Shown here piece after piece: positions 1 to 5,597 of a stretch of DNA of 11,076 nucleotides. Source of the stretch: Baffinella frigidus (taxonomy: Eukaryota > Cryptophyceae > Cryptomonadales > Baffinellaceae); NCBI GenBank assembly GCA_026770585.1, contig MU646477.1, positions 39,463 to 50,538 on the forward strand. The letters are read 5' to 3'. Numbering within the stretch: the first letter of the stretch is position 1; the number at the start of each line of letters is the position of its first letter. Under the pieces are notes generated by a model, which saw nothing but the letters and a program-made list of their open reading frames with translations, searched no databases and was not told where the DNA came from. The translations under genes and the position numbers were made by a program.

Positions 1-21
1 CAATCAACTCCACTGCCAAAG

Positions 22-48
22 ACCCTAGACCCTAAACCCCAAACCCTC
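22..48 (-). repeat. Short CCCTAAA-type telomere-like tract
   Basis: This is a degenerate C-rich tract (CCCTAGA, CCCTAAA, CCCCAAA). It is the only tract in the window with the C-rich strand on plus; all others are G-rich on plus. Together with the G-rich tract at the right edge, both window ends carry telomere-like repeats pointing outward. The copies are too degenerate and too few to call a real telomere. Confidence 0.6.
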
Positions 49-91
49 TCACTTGGGAGCAGAGTTCGTAGAGGAGGCACCCAGCGGCCCA

Positions 92-300
92 TATGTCTGA
101 CTTTGCGTCGTAGGCCAGCCCGTTGCATAACTCTGCGAACGACCGAAAATCAGTCAACTTAACTCTGCGAACGACCGCCAATCACTCAACAGGGGCTTAT
201 CGTACGTCAGCCATGTGTCTGACAGTTCTGCGAACGAACGATAATCAGTCAACATAACTCTGCCAACGACCGACAATCAGTCAACAGGGGCTGATACCTA
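92..300. repeat. R1 dispersed repeat: four 29-bp units in two pairs
   Basis: Four 29-bp units start at 130, 162, 225 and 257, with consensus ACTCTGCGAACGACCG plus AATCAGTCAAC. Within each pair the starts are 32 bp apart, and the pairs are 95 bp apart, so the arrangement is a higher-order duplication. The leader TGTCTGACTTTGCGTCGTA and the block CCCGTTGCATAACTCTGCG recur at 651-689, and diverged forms recur at 845-880 and 1486-1509. No open frame covers it and the function is unknown. Confidence 0.7.
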
Positions 301-420
301 CTACTGAACCTCGCTGGCGTGCCTTTCAATTTTGCCCTGAAGACTTTTAAAGTCTGGTTGTAAACAGGATAAAAGTCAATTCCTGTGAAGAATTATGTGC
401 AAAGTTGCGTCATCGGCGTT
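301..420. other. No recognised feature
   Basis: Between the R1 repeats and the next foldback I see no open frame, RNA signature or repeat. Confidence 0.4.
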
Positions 421-640
421 CCCCTCCCACTCGAGGCTAGAAATGTGACTATTTTAAAACAGGGACTCCTTTACAAGGGAAGAATAAAACAGAGCGGTGT
501 AGTAATTTTCACAGACAGATGGGCGTTTGGTCACGTATCTAGGGGAATTCCCCTAGATACGTGACCAAGCCTGCCCGTGACTGGTACTAAATTTAACAAC
601 CCCGCATTTAAAATACTCCCTCTTCTAGCCTCGAGCGGTC
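421..640. mobile_element. H: imperfect foldback with a central perfect palindrome
   Basis: The outer arms CTCGAGGCTAGAA (430-442) and TTCTAGCCTCGAG (623-635) are a perfect 13-bp inverted repeat. Further in, TATTTTAAAA-like blocks and GGGC/GCCC blocks also pair imperfectly, so the whole 220-bp stretch folds back around the palindrome at 527-568. This is typical of a non-autonomous foldback or MITE-like element. No coding sequence and no clear target-site duplication were found. Confidence 0.6.
527..568. repeat. Perfect 42-bp palindrome with no spacer
   Basis: Bases 527-547 are the exact reverse complement of 548-568, and the centre is GGGGAATTCCCC. A spacer-free 21-bp-arm palindrome can extrude as a cruciform and is also a common cloning or assembly artefact, although here it sits inside a larger imperfect foldback. 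Confidence 0.9.
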
Positions 641-644
641 CTAC

Positions 645-689
645 CCACAAGATGTCTGACTTTGCGTCGTACCCGTTGCATAACTCTGC
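645..689. repeat. R1 partial copy abutting a telomere-like tract
   Basis: This matches the leader at about 92-138 but lacks the block AGGCCAGC, and it ends at CTCTGCG, where the G-rich TTTAGGG-like tract begins. R1-like sequence resumes at 845, so the telomere-like tract lies between two R1 copies. Confidence 0.65.
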
Positions 690-843
690 GGGTTTGGGGC
701 TTGAGGCTTGGGTATAGGTTTGGGTGTGTGGGGTGTGGGGTGTGGGGTTCAGGGTTAAGGGTTTAGGGTTGAGGGTTTAGGGTTTAGGATTTAGGGTTTA
801 GGGTTCAGGGTTTAGGGTTTGAGGTTTAGGGGTTAGGGTTTTG
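690..843 (+). repeat. Interstitial TTTAGGG-like array
   Basis: This degenerate G-rich array contains several exact TTTAGGG units among variants such as TTCAGGG, TTGAGGG, TTTGAGG and TGTGGGG. It begins with more diverged GTGTGGG units and becomes more regular to the right. R1-type repeats flank both sides, so it is an internal tract and not a chromosome end. Confidence 0.85.
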
Positions 844-844
844 G

Positions 845-885
845 CATCGTACGCCAGCCCGTTACACAGCTTCGCGAACGAACGA
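845..885. repeat. R1 diverged copy
   Basis: This contains CATCGTACGCCAGCCCGTTA and CTTCGCGAACGAACG, diverged from the blocks at 107-140 and 225-240. It forms the right flank of the telomere-like tract. Confidence 0.55.
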
Positions 886-892
886 GCGTAGG

Positions 893-1019
893 CCACGCCA
901 GAGTGCAGGAGGGGGTATTGTTAAAAAAAAACGCGTCTGGAAGCGGTTTTTGACTTTTGAAAACCACTGCCTTGCAGGGGAATTGACTTTTGGCGACCCC
1001 TTCGAAGACTCTGGCGTGG
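893..1019. mobile_element. C1: MITE-like element with CCACGCCAGAG termini
   Basis: The terminal inverted repeat is CCACGCCAGAG (893-903) against CTCTGGCGTGG (1009-1019), a perfect 11 bp, with 127 bp overall. The interior has TTGACTTTT blocks. A second copy with the same termini and nearly the same length lies at 3785-3914, so this is a family. A short minus-strand frame running through it resembles no known protein. Confidence 0.7.
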
Positions 1020-1020
1020 T

Positions 1021-1240
1021 AGTTTTTAGGGTGTAGTTGTTAGGGTCTACGGTGTAGGGTATAGGGTTCACGGTTTGGGGGCTACTTACCCCCCCCGCAC
1101 CCCTGCCGAAAAGTTTTTGGGATATTAGAGATTAGGCTCGACGCAGGCAGAGCTAGGGTGTGGTTTAGGGTTTAGGGTTCAGGGTTCAGGGGGCGTAAGG
1201 GTAGGCGCATCAGAATTCCCCCCCCCCGCCCCCCCCCTCA
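1021..1240 (+). repeat. Degenerate TTTAGGG-like tracts with poly-C runs
   Basis: 1021-1080 holds decayed TAGGG-containing units. 1150-1190 holds a short run of TTTAGGG and TTCAGGG. Long C homopolymers at 1217-1238 are probably length-variable. Nothing here is coding. Confidence 0.6.
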
Positions 1241-1256
1241 AGAAGGTGTGGTTGCT

Positions 1257-1464
1257 TACCACCAGCAACCCGTAGCAGCTTATACCGGTTACTCGTAAGG
1301 ATTCGGGTATTTTATTTAAAAAAAATCTTTCCTATGACCCTACAGTAGGAAACCCTAGGGACCTCGAATTGCTGACGGGAGATACCGAAGAGATTTCTTC
1401 GGTGTAGCTGAAAATTACTACAGTACTCGACCCGGTTATAAGCTGCTACGGGTTGCTGGTGGTA
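1257..1464. mobile_element. G: 208-bp element with perfect 28-bp terminal inverted repeats
   Basis: 1257-1284 is the exact reverse complement of 1437-1464 (beginning TACCACCAGCAACCC). Just inside, the arms continue to pair imperfectly around ACCGG. The interior has a hairpin CCGAAGA/TCTTCGG (1385-1402) and the motif GACCCTACAGTAGG (1336-1349), which is shared with families A and E. The size and lack of coding capacity fit a MITE. No flanking duplication longer than TA is obvious. Confidence 0.8.
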
Positions 1465-1485
1465 GTTTTTTCAGGACATCCAGCC

Positions 1486-1510
1486 TGTTGCACAGCTCTG
1501 CCAGAACATA
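1486..1510. repeat. R1-related fragment
   Basis: CCTGTTGCACAGCTCTGCCA resembles the R1 block CCCGTTGCATAACTCTGCGA. The complementary motif GGCAGAGCTA recurs at 1546, 1710 and 1146. Confidence 0.4.
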
Positions 1511-1533
1511 ACGACAACTTGAGAATAGTGGGT

Positions 1534-1842
1534 CTACCCAACTGAGGCAGAGCTACAAGATTGCAACCGCCACTGGGCATCAGGCTCCCGCACACCCTCC
1601 ACCGAGAAGCTCCCTCGCTCTGCCGTCTGATTCAGGCTCATCAGGACCGGGCTCTGTTGCACGCCAACAAACACGTCAACGTGAGGACAGTGCGTCAACC
1701 CGACTGCGGCAGAGCTAGCGAGGGCATCCCGCGAGCGTCCTGCCCTGCCCATGCCGGGTGGCCTGTGCTGAAGGGGCCCGCGGCGCACGGGGGCAGTCGG
1801 AGCCATGAGCTGGTCATACGGTGGCTGTGTCTCCAGGAGGAC
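1534..1842 (-). other. Probable intron or non-homologous sequence downstream of the kinase exon
   Basis: This part is open in the kinase frame but unlike any kinase segment. It contains two copies of a CTGNGGCAGAGCTA motif (about 1541-1553 and 1704-1717, plus-strand reading), which also occurs in the non-coding sequence to the left. The openness probably reflects high G+C content. An acceptor-like CAACAG lies near 1660 (minus strand), but what follows it is not kinase. Confidence 0.35.
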
Positions 1843-2490
1843 GGCACCTGGGGACACGTAAAGCGGGGTCCCGACGACCGAGCAGGCGAGGGGCTGGGCG
1901 GTGTTGAGGCGCTTCGAGACGCCGAAGTCGCCGAGCTTGGGGATGCCCCCCTCGCAGATGAACACGTTGTCCGATTTGATGTCACGGTGCAATATTTTGT
2001 TCTCGTGGAGGAAGGCGAGGCCCTCCATGGCGTTGGCGAAGAGCCAGGCGACGCGGCCCTGGGGGAGCGGCACGGTGAGCTTCGCGATCTGCTGCTTCAG
2101 GGTCCCGAAGGGCGCGAATTCCATCACGATGTTAAGCGTCTCGTCCTCCTCAAACTGGTCCAGAAAGGTCACAATGTTGGGGTGCCGCAGGCTCTTCTGC
2201 ATCTCCGCCTCGTCGTGCGCCGCCTGCCGCTCCTCGGGCGCGCAGAAGGAGATGTCGATCTGTTTCACGACCACCAGCACCCCGTCCTCCTTCCGCCGCG
2301 CCTTGCGGCACACCCCGCCACTCCCCCGCCCCAAGACCTCCAGCAGCTCCAACTCCATATGCTCCTCGCGCTCGGCGGCATCCACTGCCAGCCCATGGAG
2401 CATGCGATTGTTCGTGGCAGGGGACAGGGGGGACATGGCTGGACACGATGATGTGCGCGAAAACGCCCCGGCCACGACGCGTGAAGCCAT
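1534..2490 (-). CDS. NIMA/NEK-like Ser/Thr protein kinase, 5' part (kinase similarity 2490-1848)
   Basis: The open frame of 318 codons has kinase similarity only in residues 1-214. Visible motifs in order are: glycine loop GRGSGG (54-59); VVVK lysine K76 with alpha-C glutamate probably E94; RHPNIV (102-107); hinge VMEFAPFGTL; catalytic HRDIKSDN (D170, N175); GDFG (D188); and activation-loop VGTPLYVSP (206-214). KQIDIS, HRD-IK-x-x-N and GTPxYxSP resemble NEK kinases, which phosphorylate Ser/Thr in cell-cycle and ciliary pathways; the specific role here is unknown. The start at 2490 has A at -3 and G at +4; M19 and M30 are alternatives. After SP the frame reads GAVLLE instead of the invariant Glu, and the C-lobe (DxW, subdomains IX-XI) is missing. 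The break sits on CAG|GTG, so the tail 1847-1534 is probably intron. Otherwise the gene is truncated. Confidence 0.8.
   Translation of the reverse strand: MASRVVAGAFSRTSSCPAMSPLSPATNNRMLHGLAVDAAEREEHMELELLEVLGRGSGGVCRKARRKEDGVLVVVKQIDISFCAPEERQAAHDEAEMQKSLRHPNIVTFLDQFEEDETLNIVMEFAPFGTLKQQIAKLTVPLPQGRVAWLFANAMEGLAFLHENKILHRDIKSDNVFICEGGIPKLGDFGVSKRLNTAQPLACSVVGTPLYVSPGAVLLETQPPYDQLMAPTAPVRRGPLQHRPPGMGRAGRSRDALASSAAVGLTHCPHVDVFVGVQQSPVLMSLNQTAERGSFSVEGVREPDAQWRLQSCSSASVG
1843..1850 (-). promoter_or_regulatory. Probable 5' splice site ending the kinase exon
   Basis: On the minus strand the sequence is CCCAG|GTGCC, with the last exon base at 1848 and GT at 1847-1846. The exon would end in phase 1 with the first G of a codon. 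The next residue of the family motif is Glu (GAG), so splicing onto AG would restore SPE exactly. Kinase similarity ends at this base. I found no acceptor followed by kinase C-lobe in any minus-strand frame down to position 1. Confidence 0.5.
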
Positions 2491-2538
2491 GTTCTTGAAC
2501 CCCCTGCTCGGCCCCGGCTTTTTCGTCAGTTAAAAAAA

Positions 2539-2772
2539 GTTATTAATATGCTTACCCACCCTGGAGGGGACTTGCGGCCATTCCCGAATAACCCGTTATC
2601 GCAAAAGTTGACAGGATGTGTACCACTAAAATACTTATTAGACCTTTTTGTACCAGATCCATTCATCACGGTGCTACCGCCGGAAGGTAGCATCTCAAGG
2701 GGTGTTGACTTAAGAATGCTCAAAATACCCTAATGTGCCCTCCAGGGTGGAATTGTAAAACTGGTTTATAAC
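2539..2772. mobile_element. D: MITE-like element next to the kinase start
   Basis: CCACCCTGGAGGG (2556-2568) pairs perfectly with CCCTCCAGGGTGG (2738-2750). Outside these, GTTATTAA (2539-2546) roughly pairs with TTTATAAC (2765-2772). The interior is AT-richer and has a hairpin TGCTACC/GGTAGCA (2672-2692). Its left end lies about 50 bp upstream of the kinase ATG, so it may supply promoter sequence. The AT-rich TATTAATA at its edge is the only TATA-like candidate seen there. Single copy in the window. Confidence 0.6.
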
Positions 2773-2946
2773 TGTTGTTGCCGTGTTTTGTACCCCAAAT
2801 TTTGGAAATTTGGACGCGACAGTCAGTTGACTCTGCAAATTTGATGTGGGGGCGGAAGGGACGAAAAAAAGTGAAGATGTGTCCATCAAATTAAAACCTA
2901 AAGGATCTGATGATGCTAGGCTCACCAAACTGGTGCGCCCAAATAG

Positions 2947-2948
<2 letters not shown>
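2773..2948. other. No recognised feature
   Basis: This AT-richer stretch has a small palindrome, CAAATTTTGGAAATTTG, near 2797. No gene or repeat is supported. Confidence 0.4.
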
Positions 2949-2994
<46 letters not shown>

Positions 2995-3024
2995 GGAGAG
3001 AGAGAGAGGGAGAGAGAGAGAGAG
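2949..3024. repeat. (GA)n microsatellite with GGGA interruptions
   Basis: An almost pure GA tract is broken by short AGGG units near 2988-3010. Short open frames across it (ER or SL repeats) are artefacts of the dinucleotide repeat. Confidence 0.95.
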
Positions 3025-3040
3025 CTAGGCTCTCTAGGTG

Positions 3041-3113
3041 GCATGGCCTTTCTACAGAACTATTTCCGGTGTCCGCCCATGTTGGGAGCTCGAAGAACCT
3101 CAAGGACCTAAAG
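3041..3113 (+). repeat. K1: dispersed segment, possibly a coding remnant
   Basis: Bases 3041-3100 match the reverse complement of 4835-4894 at about 49 of 60 positions, and 3078-3113 match 4025-4063. Read from ATG at 3043 it gives MAFLQNYFRCPPMLGARRTS, then a stop at TAA within ACCTAAAGG. The inverted copy gives MAFLQDTFRCPPMLG. Several differences are third-position silent changes, hinting that an ancestor was coding. The family is not recognised. Confidence 0.5.
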
Positions 3114-3164
3114 GAAGCACGCTGAAACCCGATGCTTGGGTTTGCAAGTGCACTCGCCACGTAC

Positions 3165-3357
3165 AGCGAGGTACCTCGCTCGTAGGGCCCCAGGCCCTAG
3201 GCCCTTGGAGCCATTGGAGCTTATCTAAGTCAACCCGGTCTACTTGTTGGCGATCGCAAGGTTGCAGAGCCCCCCCTAGGATCAACGTAGGATAGACAGA
3301 ACAGGCCTACTGTAGGGTCCTCGGGGGCAGCGCCTCCTTATGAGCGAGGTACCCCTA
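3165..3357. mobile_element. A1: rearranged family A copy
   Basis: A perfect 16-bp palindrome AGCGAGGTACCTCGCT (3165-3180) looks like two family A ends joined head to head. The A interior (CCCCCCTAGGATCAACGTAGG ... CCTACTGTAGGGTCCT) follows from about 3269, and the normal right end TTATGAGCGAGGTACCCCT ends near 3357. The left end is displaced by about 85 bp of other sequence, so this copy has been rearranged. Confidence 0.6.
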
Positions 3358-3377
3358 CAGGGATATCCGGGCTATAA

Positions 3378-3485
3378 CTTATCCCTTAAGTGGCGAGTAG
3401 GCTCATACGCCCTACGGTAGGGCCCTAGGACCTGCCTAGGGCGAGTTAGGGTGAATATTGACCCGTCCGCCACTTAAGGGATAAG
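3378..3485 (+). mobile_element. B1: complete family B element
   Basis: The terminal inverted repeat CTTATCCCTTAAGTGGCG pairs with CGCCACTTAAGGGATAAG. The interior carries GCCCTACGGTAGGGCCCTAG followed by GACCTGCCTAGGG, the core seen in other B copies. It lies about 20 bp from the end of A1. Confidence 0.85.
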
Positions 3486-3529
3486 AACACCCTTGGTCGA
3501 GCCTCTTTCGGTGTCTGTGTTTAGTGCCT

Positions 3530-3614
3530 GAGGGTTGACTCAATGCGAGATTTGGCCAACCCTCTGGTTCTAAATTAAAAACACGCGGTTTTTAATTTAC
3601 TACCCGCTGCGGGT
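3530..3614. repeat. Cluster of three consecutive hairpins
   Basis: GAGGGTTG/CAACCCTC (3530-3537, 3557-3564), a perfect 12-bp stem TAAATTAAAAAC/GTTTTTAATTTA (3571-3582, 3588-3599; 5-nt loop ACGCG), and ACCCGC-T-GCGGGT (3602-3614) follow each other within 85 bp, between B1 and A2. No T-run or coding neighbour suggests a terminator. It could be remains of an element or a structured RNA. Confidence 0.6.
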
Positions 3615-3634
3615 TCTTAAGTTCTGGGTTCGTG

Positions 3635-3743
3635 TACAGGGGCACTTCGCTCATAAGAAATCGCCACCCCCTCTAGGACCCTACAGTAGGCCTATGGGGG
3701 TCCTAAGGGGGTGGGCGCTTCTTATGAGCGAGGTACCCCTGTA
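3635..3743 (-). mobile_element. A2: complete family A element
   Basis: It is 109 bp long with ends TACAGGGGCACTTCGCTCAT and TTATGAGCGAGGTACCCCTG-TA. The interior AGGACCCTACAGTAGGCCTA gives the minus orientation (arbitrary convention: plus has CCTACTGTAGGGTCCT). It is followed after 15 bp by a family B left end. Confidence 0.9.
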
Positions 3744-3758
3744 ACCCAGATATCCCTG

Positions 3759-3784
3759 TATCCCTTAAGTGGCGAGTAGCCCAT
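3759..3784 (+). mobile_element. B2: family B left-end fragment
   Basis: TATCCCTTAAGTGGCGAGTA is identical to the left end of B1, then the sequence breaks at the start of element C2. No right end of this copy is found beyond C2. Confidence 0.75.
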
Positions 3785-3914
3785 TACCACGCCAGAGGGC
3801 TCGAGGGAAACCGACGGCTGATCCACGCCAGAAATGGCGTCGTTGACTTTAGCTTTCAGGGCATTTCCCCCGGACGATGTCAAAAGTGGATGTTTCGAGT
3901 CCTCTGGCGTGGTA
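3785..3914. mobile_element. C2: MITE-like element beside a B fragment
   Basis: TACCACGCCAGAGG (3785-3798) is a perfect 14-bp inverted match to CCTCTGGCGTGGTA (3901-3914), and pairing continues through CTCGA/TCGAG. The termini match C1. The outermost TA on each side may be a TA target duplication, as in Tc1/mariner-type MITEs. The short open frames inside are not recognisable. Confidence 0.8.
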
Positions 3915-3936
3915 CGCTCTTGCGTGGGTCTATCTA

Positions 3937-4100
3937 GGGGCCTACGATCAAACATGTCTAGGGGCGATCCGAAAGCAAACACGCTTTTTCTGCAGATCTT
4001 TTCTACGGAAAGGCGTGTCGGTGGGCCATGTTGGGAGCATTTAAAACCTCAAGGACCTAAAGGGCCTACGATCAAATAGCTTGGGGCCTACGATCAAATA
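3937..4100 (+). repeat. Three copies of GGGCCTACGATCAAA plus K2 segment
   Basis: The motif GGGCCTACGATCAAA occurs at 3938-3952, 4062-4076 and 4084-4098. Between them, 3998-4063 is a K-family segment with CCATGTTGGGAGC and ACCTCAAGGACCTAAAGG, aligning with 3050-3113. In that reading frame both K1 and K2 end with TSRT and a TAA stop. Confidence 0.65.
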
Positions 4101-4576
4101 TGACCCGCCAGGCTCATCGACTTTTCGACCGCGCAGTTCCAGGCTTGAGAGGAGCCACTCAGCAGCGACCGAAGATTTTTCGGAATTGGGGCTCAGGCTT
4201 GTTTTGGACCCTGCACCCTGATCCATTCCATTTAGCAGCGACCGAAGATATTTCCCCCCAGATTCTCGGGGAAAAATCCGGTTGGAATCCATACCAATGG
4301 ATAAGATCCAAGTACAAATCGTTTAGATGGACTGCATCCGTGAAGACCCCGGTGGCTGCTGAGTGGAAGGAAGAAAAGCAAAAGAGAGAGTTATACACTT
4401 GGAGCCACAATATTTCGACTAAGTCAACTCCCCCTGAAATACAGCGCCTTAAGTCACATGCCTGGTCCCAGACCACATCTAAACGAAATGGCAACTTACT
4501 GCCGAGGATCAGCTTTGTGGTGTTTTGGTGCTTTTATTTACACTCACATCGAAGGCCACGCCCACCTCACTCTTGA
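4100..4576 (+). CDS. Unrecognised open frame of 158 codons (doubtful)
   Basis: This is open from ATG 4100 to the stop at 4576. It is rich in Arg, Lys, Ser and Trp (for example SGWNPYQWIRSK and KTPVAAEWKEEK) with no domain, signal peptide or membrane segment that I recognise. A 111-codon frame runs on the opposite strand across the same DNA. An internal direct repeat AGCAGCGACCGAAGAT (4161-4176 and 4233-4248) argues for repeat-derived DNA over a conserved gene. It is the longest repeat-poor stretch between 3000 and 8500, so a decayed gene or element interior is possible. Confidence 0.15.
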   Translation: MTRQAHRLFDRAVPGLRGATQQRPKIFRNWGSGLFWTLHPDPFHLAATEDISPQILGEKSGWNPYQWIRSKYKSFRWTASVKTPVAAEWKEEKQKRELYTWSHNISTKSTPPEIQRLKSHAWSQTTSKRNGNLLPRISFVVFWCFYLHSHRRPRPPHS

Positions 4577-4629
4577 GGAGTTGGGAACGATCTACGGGTT
4601 GACTTAAGGTAAAACATCCTTGCTGGCAG

Positions 4630-4650
4630 TGTAATAAAGAAGAGAAGCCG
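4630..4650 (+). other. AATAAA-containing motif shared with 8755-8777
   Basis: GTAATAAAGAAGAGAAG here resembles GTAATAAAGAAGAAGAAGAG at 8754. AATAAA is the classic polyadenylation hexamer in many eukaryotes, so these may be 3' ends of transcribed repeats. No gene upstream supports it firmly. Confidence 0.25.
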
Positions 4651-4661
4651 AAGAAGACCCG

Positions 4662-4679
4662 CTCGCCACTTCAGGGATA
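4662..4679. mobile_element. B3: family B end fragment
   Basis: TCGCCACTTCAGGGATA is a right-end type terminus of family B with one change in the TTAAG block. The rest of the element is absent. It lies 27 bp before A3, another A-B neighbour pair. Confidence 0.6.
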
Positions 4680-4705
4680 GAGTTGACTTTGCACGAGCCA
4701 GCCTT

Positions 4706-4826
4706 TACAGGGGTACCTCGCTCATAAGAAACTGCCCCCCCCCTAGGACCACCATAGGGCCCTGGGCATAGTCCTACAGTAGGGTCCTACGGGGGCGCTG
4801 TTTCTTGTGAGCGAGGTACCCCTGTA
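4706..4826 (+). mobile_element. A3: complete family A element
   Basis: It is 121 bp with ends TACAGGGGTACCTCGCTCAT and CCCCTGTA. The arms AAGAAACTGCCCCC and GGGGGCGCTGTTTCTT pair, and the interior CCATAGGGCCCTGGGCATAG with CCTACAGTAGGGTCCT gives the plus orientation. Confidence 0.9.
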
Positions 4827-4834
4827 GATCCGTT

Positions 4835-4894
4835 AGGTTCTTTCAACTCCCAACATAGGCGGACACCGGAACGTATCCTGCAGGAAGGCCATGC
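4835..4894 (-). repeat. K3: inverted copy of K1
   Basis: The reverse complement aligns base for base over 60 bp with 3041-3100 (about 49 identities, no gap needed). Read on minus it has the peptide MAFLQDTFRCPPMLG, close to MAFLQNYFRCPPMLG in K1. Confidence 0.65.
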
Positions 4895-4979
4895 TTCCTT
4901 TCGGATCACATCAGCGAGCCACGCAGCGGGCTACGAAGGGCGTTTCGGCCCATTTTGGGCCGAGTTTCCGTTACATGTG

Positions 4980-5039
4980 CCTTATCCGTAGGAACCCCCC
5001 TATGCCCCTACGGGCTGCCTACCGTAGGGTCCTAGGTCT
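4980..5039 (+). repeat. E1: dispersed 60-bp segment
   Basis: This matches the reverse complement of 8911-8970 at 55 of 60 positions without gaps, and similarity weakens gradually upstream through GGGCC blocks. Its right part CTACCGTAGGGTCCTAG merges into the core of the partial family A copy that follows. Confidence 0.8.
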
Positions 5040-5096
5040 AGTCCTAATGTAGGGTCCTAGGAGGAGGCGGTTTCTTATGAGCGAGGTACCCCTGTA
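5020..5096 (+). mobile_element. A4: right half of a family A element fused to E1
   Basis: The right end GGTTTCTTATGAGCGAGGTACCCCTGTA (28 bp, 5069-5096) and the core TGTAGGGTCCTAG are present, but the left arm is missing and replaced by segment E1 through the shared core sequence. Confidence 0.75.
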
Positions 5097-5132
5097 CATG
5101 GCGGCCCTGGAGGGCAACAGCCTCTGCGCATG

Positions 5133-5249
5133 GTTATCTATTGAGGTGTTGCTGGTTTATGTATTGAGGTGCTGCTGGTTTATGTATTGAGGTGCTGCTA
5201 GTTTATGTATTGAGGTGCTGCTGGTTTATGTATTGAGGTGCTGCTGGTT
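5133..5249 (+). repeat. 23-bp minisatellite, five units
   Basis: ATTGAGGTGCTGCTGG recurs at 5140, 5163, 5186, 5209 and 5232, an exact 23-bp period with only two or three substitutions (CTATTGAGGTGTT in the first unit, CTAG in the third). The period is not a multiple of three, so it is unlikely to encode repeats. Confidence 0.95.
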
Positions 5250-5518
5250 GGTATTAATAAAGGTCTCTCTCAGTGCACAGCGCGTAGAGTGTGAGCCTTG
5301 GTCGGACAGGTGATGAGCCTCAATGGTTGACTAATGAAGGTAAGTTCTCTCTCGCTTGTGTGTCGGGCCTTGGCCGGCGCGGCCTCTCCCCTCCCAAGCG
5401 GGGTCACATCTGGTAGCGAAGGTCGTTCCGGGGCTCTGTTCCCCGGAACGATCAACGGATGGCAGAAAAACGTTGCAGGAATAGGGATAGGGGTTTGGCG
5501 GGAGGCGCGCAGCAACCC
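5250..5518. other. No recognised feature
   Basis: Short frames are present on both strands, with none convincing. A small inverted repeat GGTCGTTCCGGGGC/CCCCGGAACGATC (about 5420-5452) makes a hairpin. Confidence 0.4.
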
Positions 5519-5597
5519 TACAGGGGCACCTCGCTCATAAGAAAGTGCCTCCTCCTAGGACCCTACAGTAGGACTATGCCTAGGGCCCTATGGTGCC
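5519..5597 (-). mobile_element. A5: left part of a family A element cut by F
   Basis: TACAGGGGCACCTCGCTCAT and the core AGGACCCTACAGTAGGACTA through GGGCCCTATGGTG are intact. The copy then stops exactly where the long inverted repeat of element F starts. No matching right half follows F. Confidence 0.8.

Noticed and set aside
130-285. Regularly spaced 29-bp repeats resembling a CRISPR array
   Set aside because: There are only four diverged units, spacers are 3 bp within pairs, and the rest of the window is eukaryotic in character. No cas genes.
1561-2533. Long plus-strand frames (296 and 210 codons) across the kinase
   Set aside because: They are antisense shadows of the kinase frame. The minus strand has the complete set of kinase motifs.
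2846-3160. Frames with ERERER or SLSLSL repeats
   Set aside because: They are produced by the GA dinucleotide repeat.
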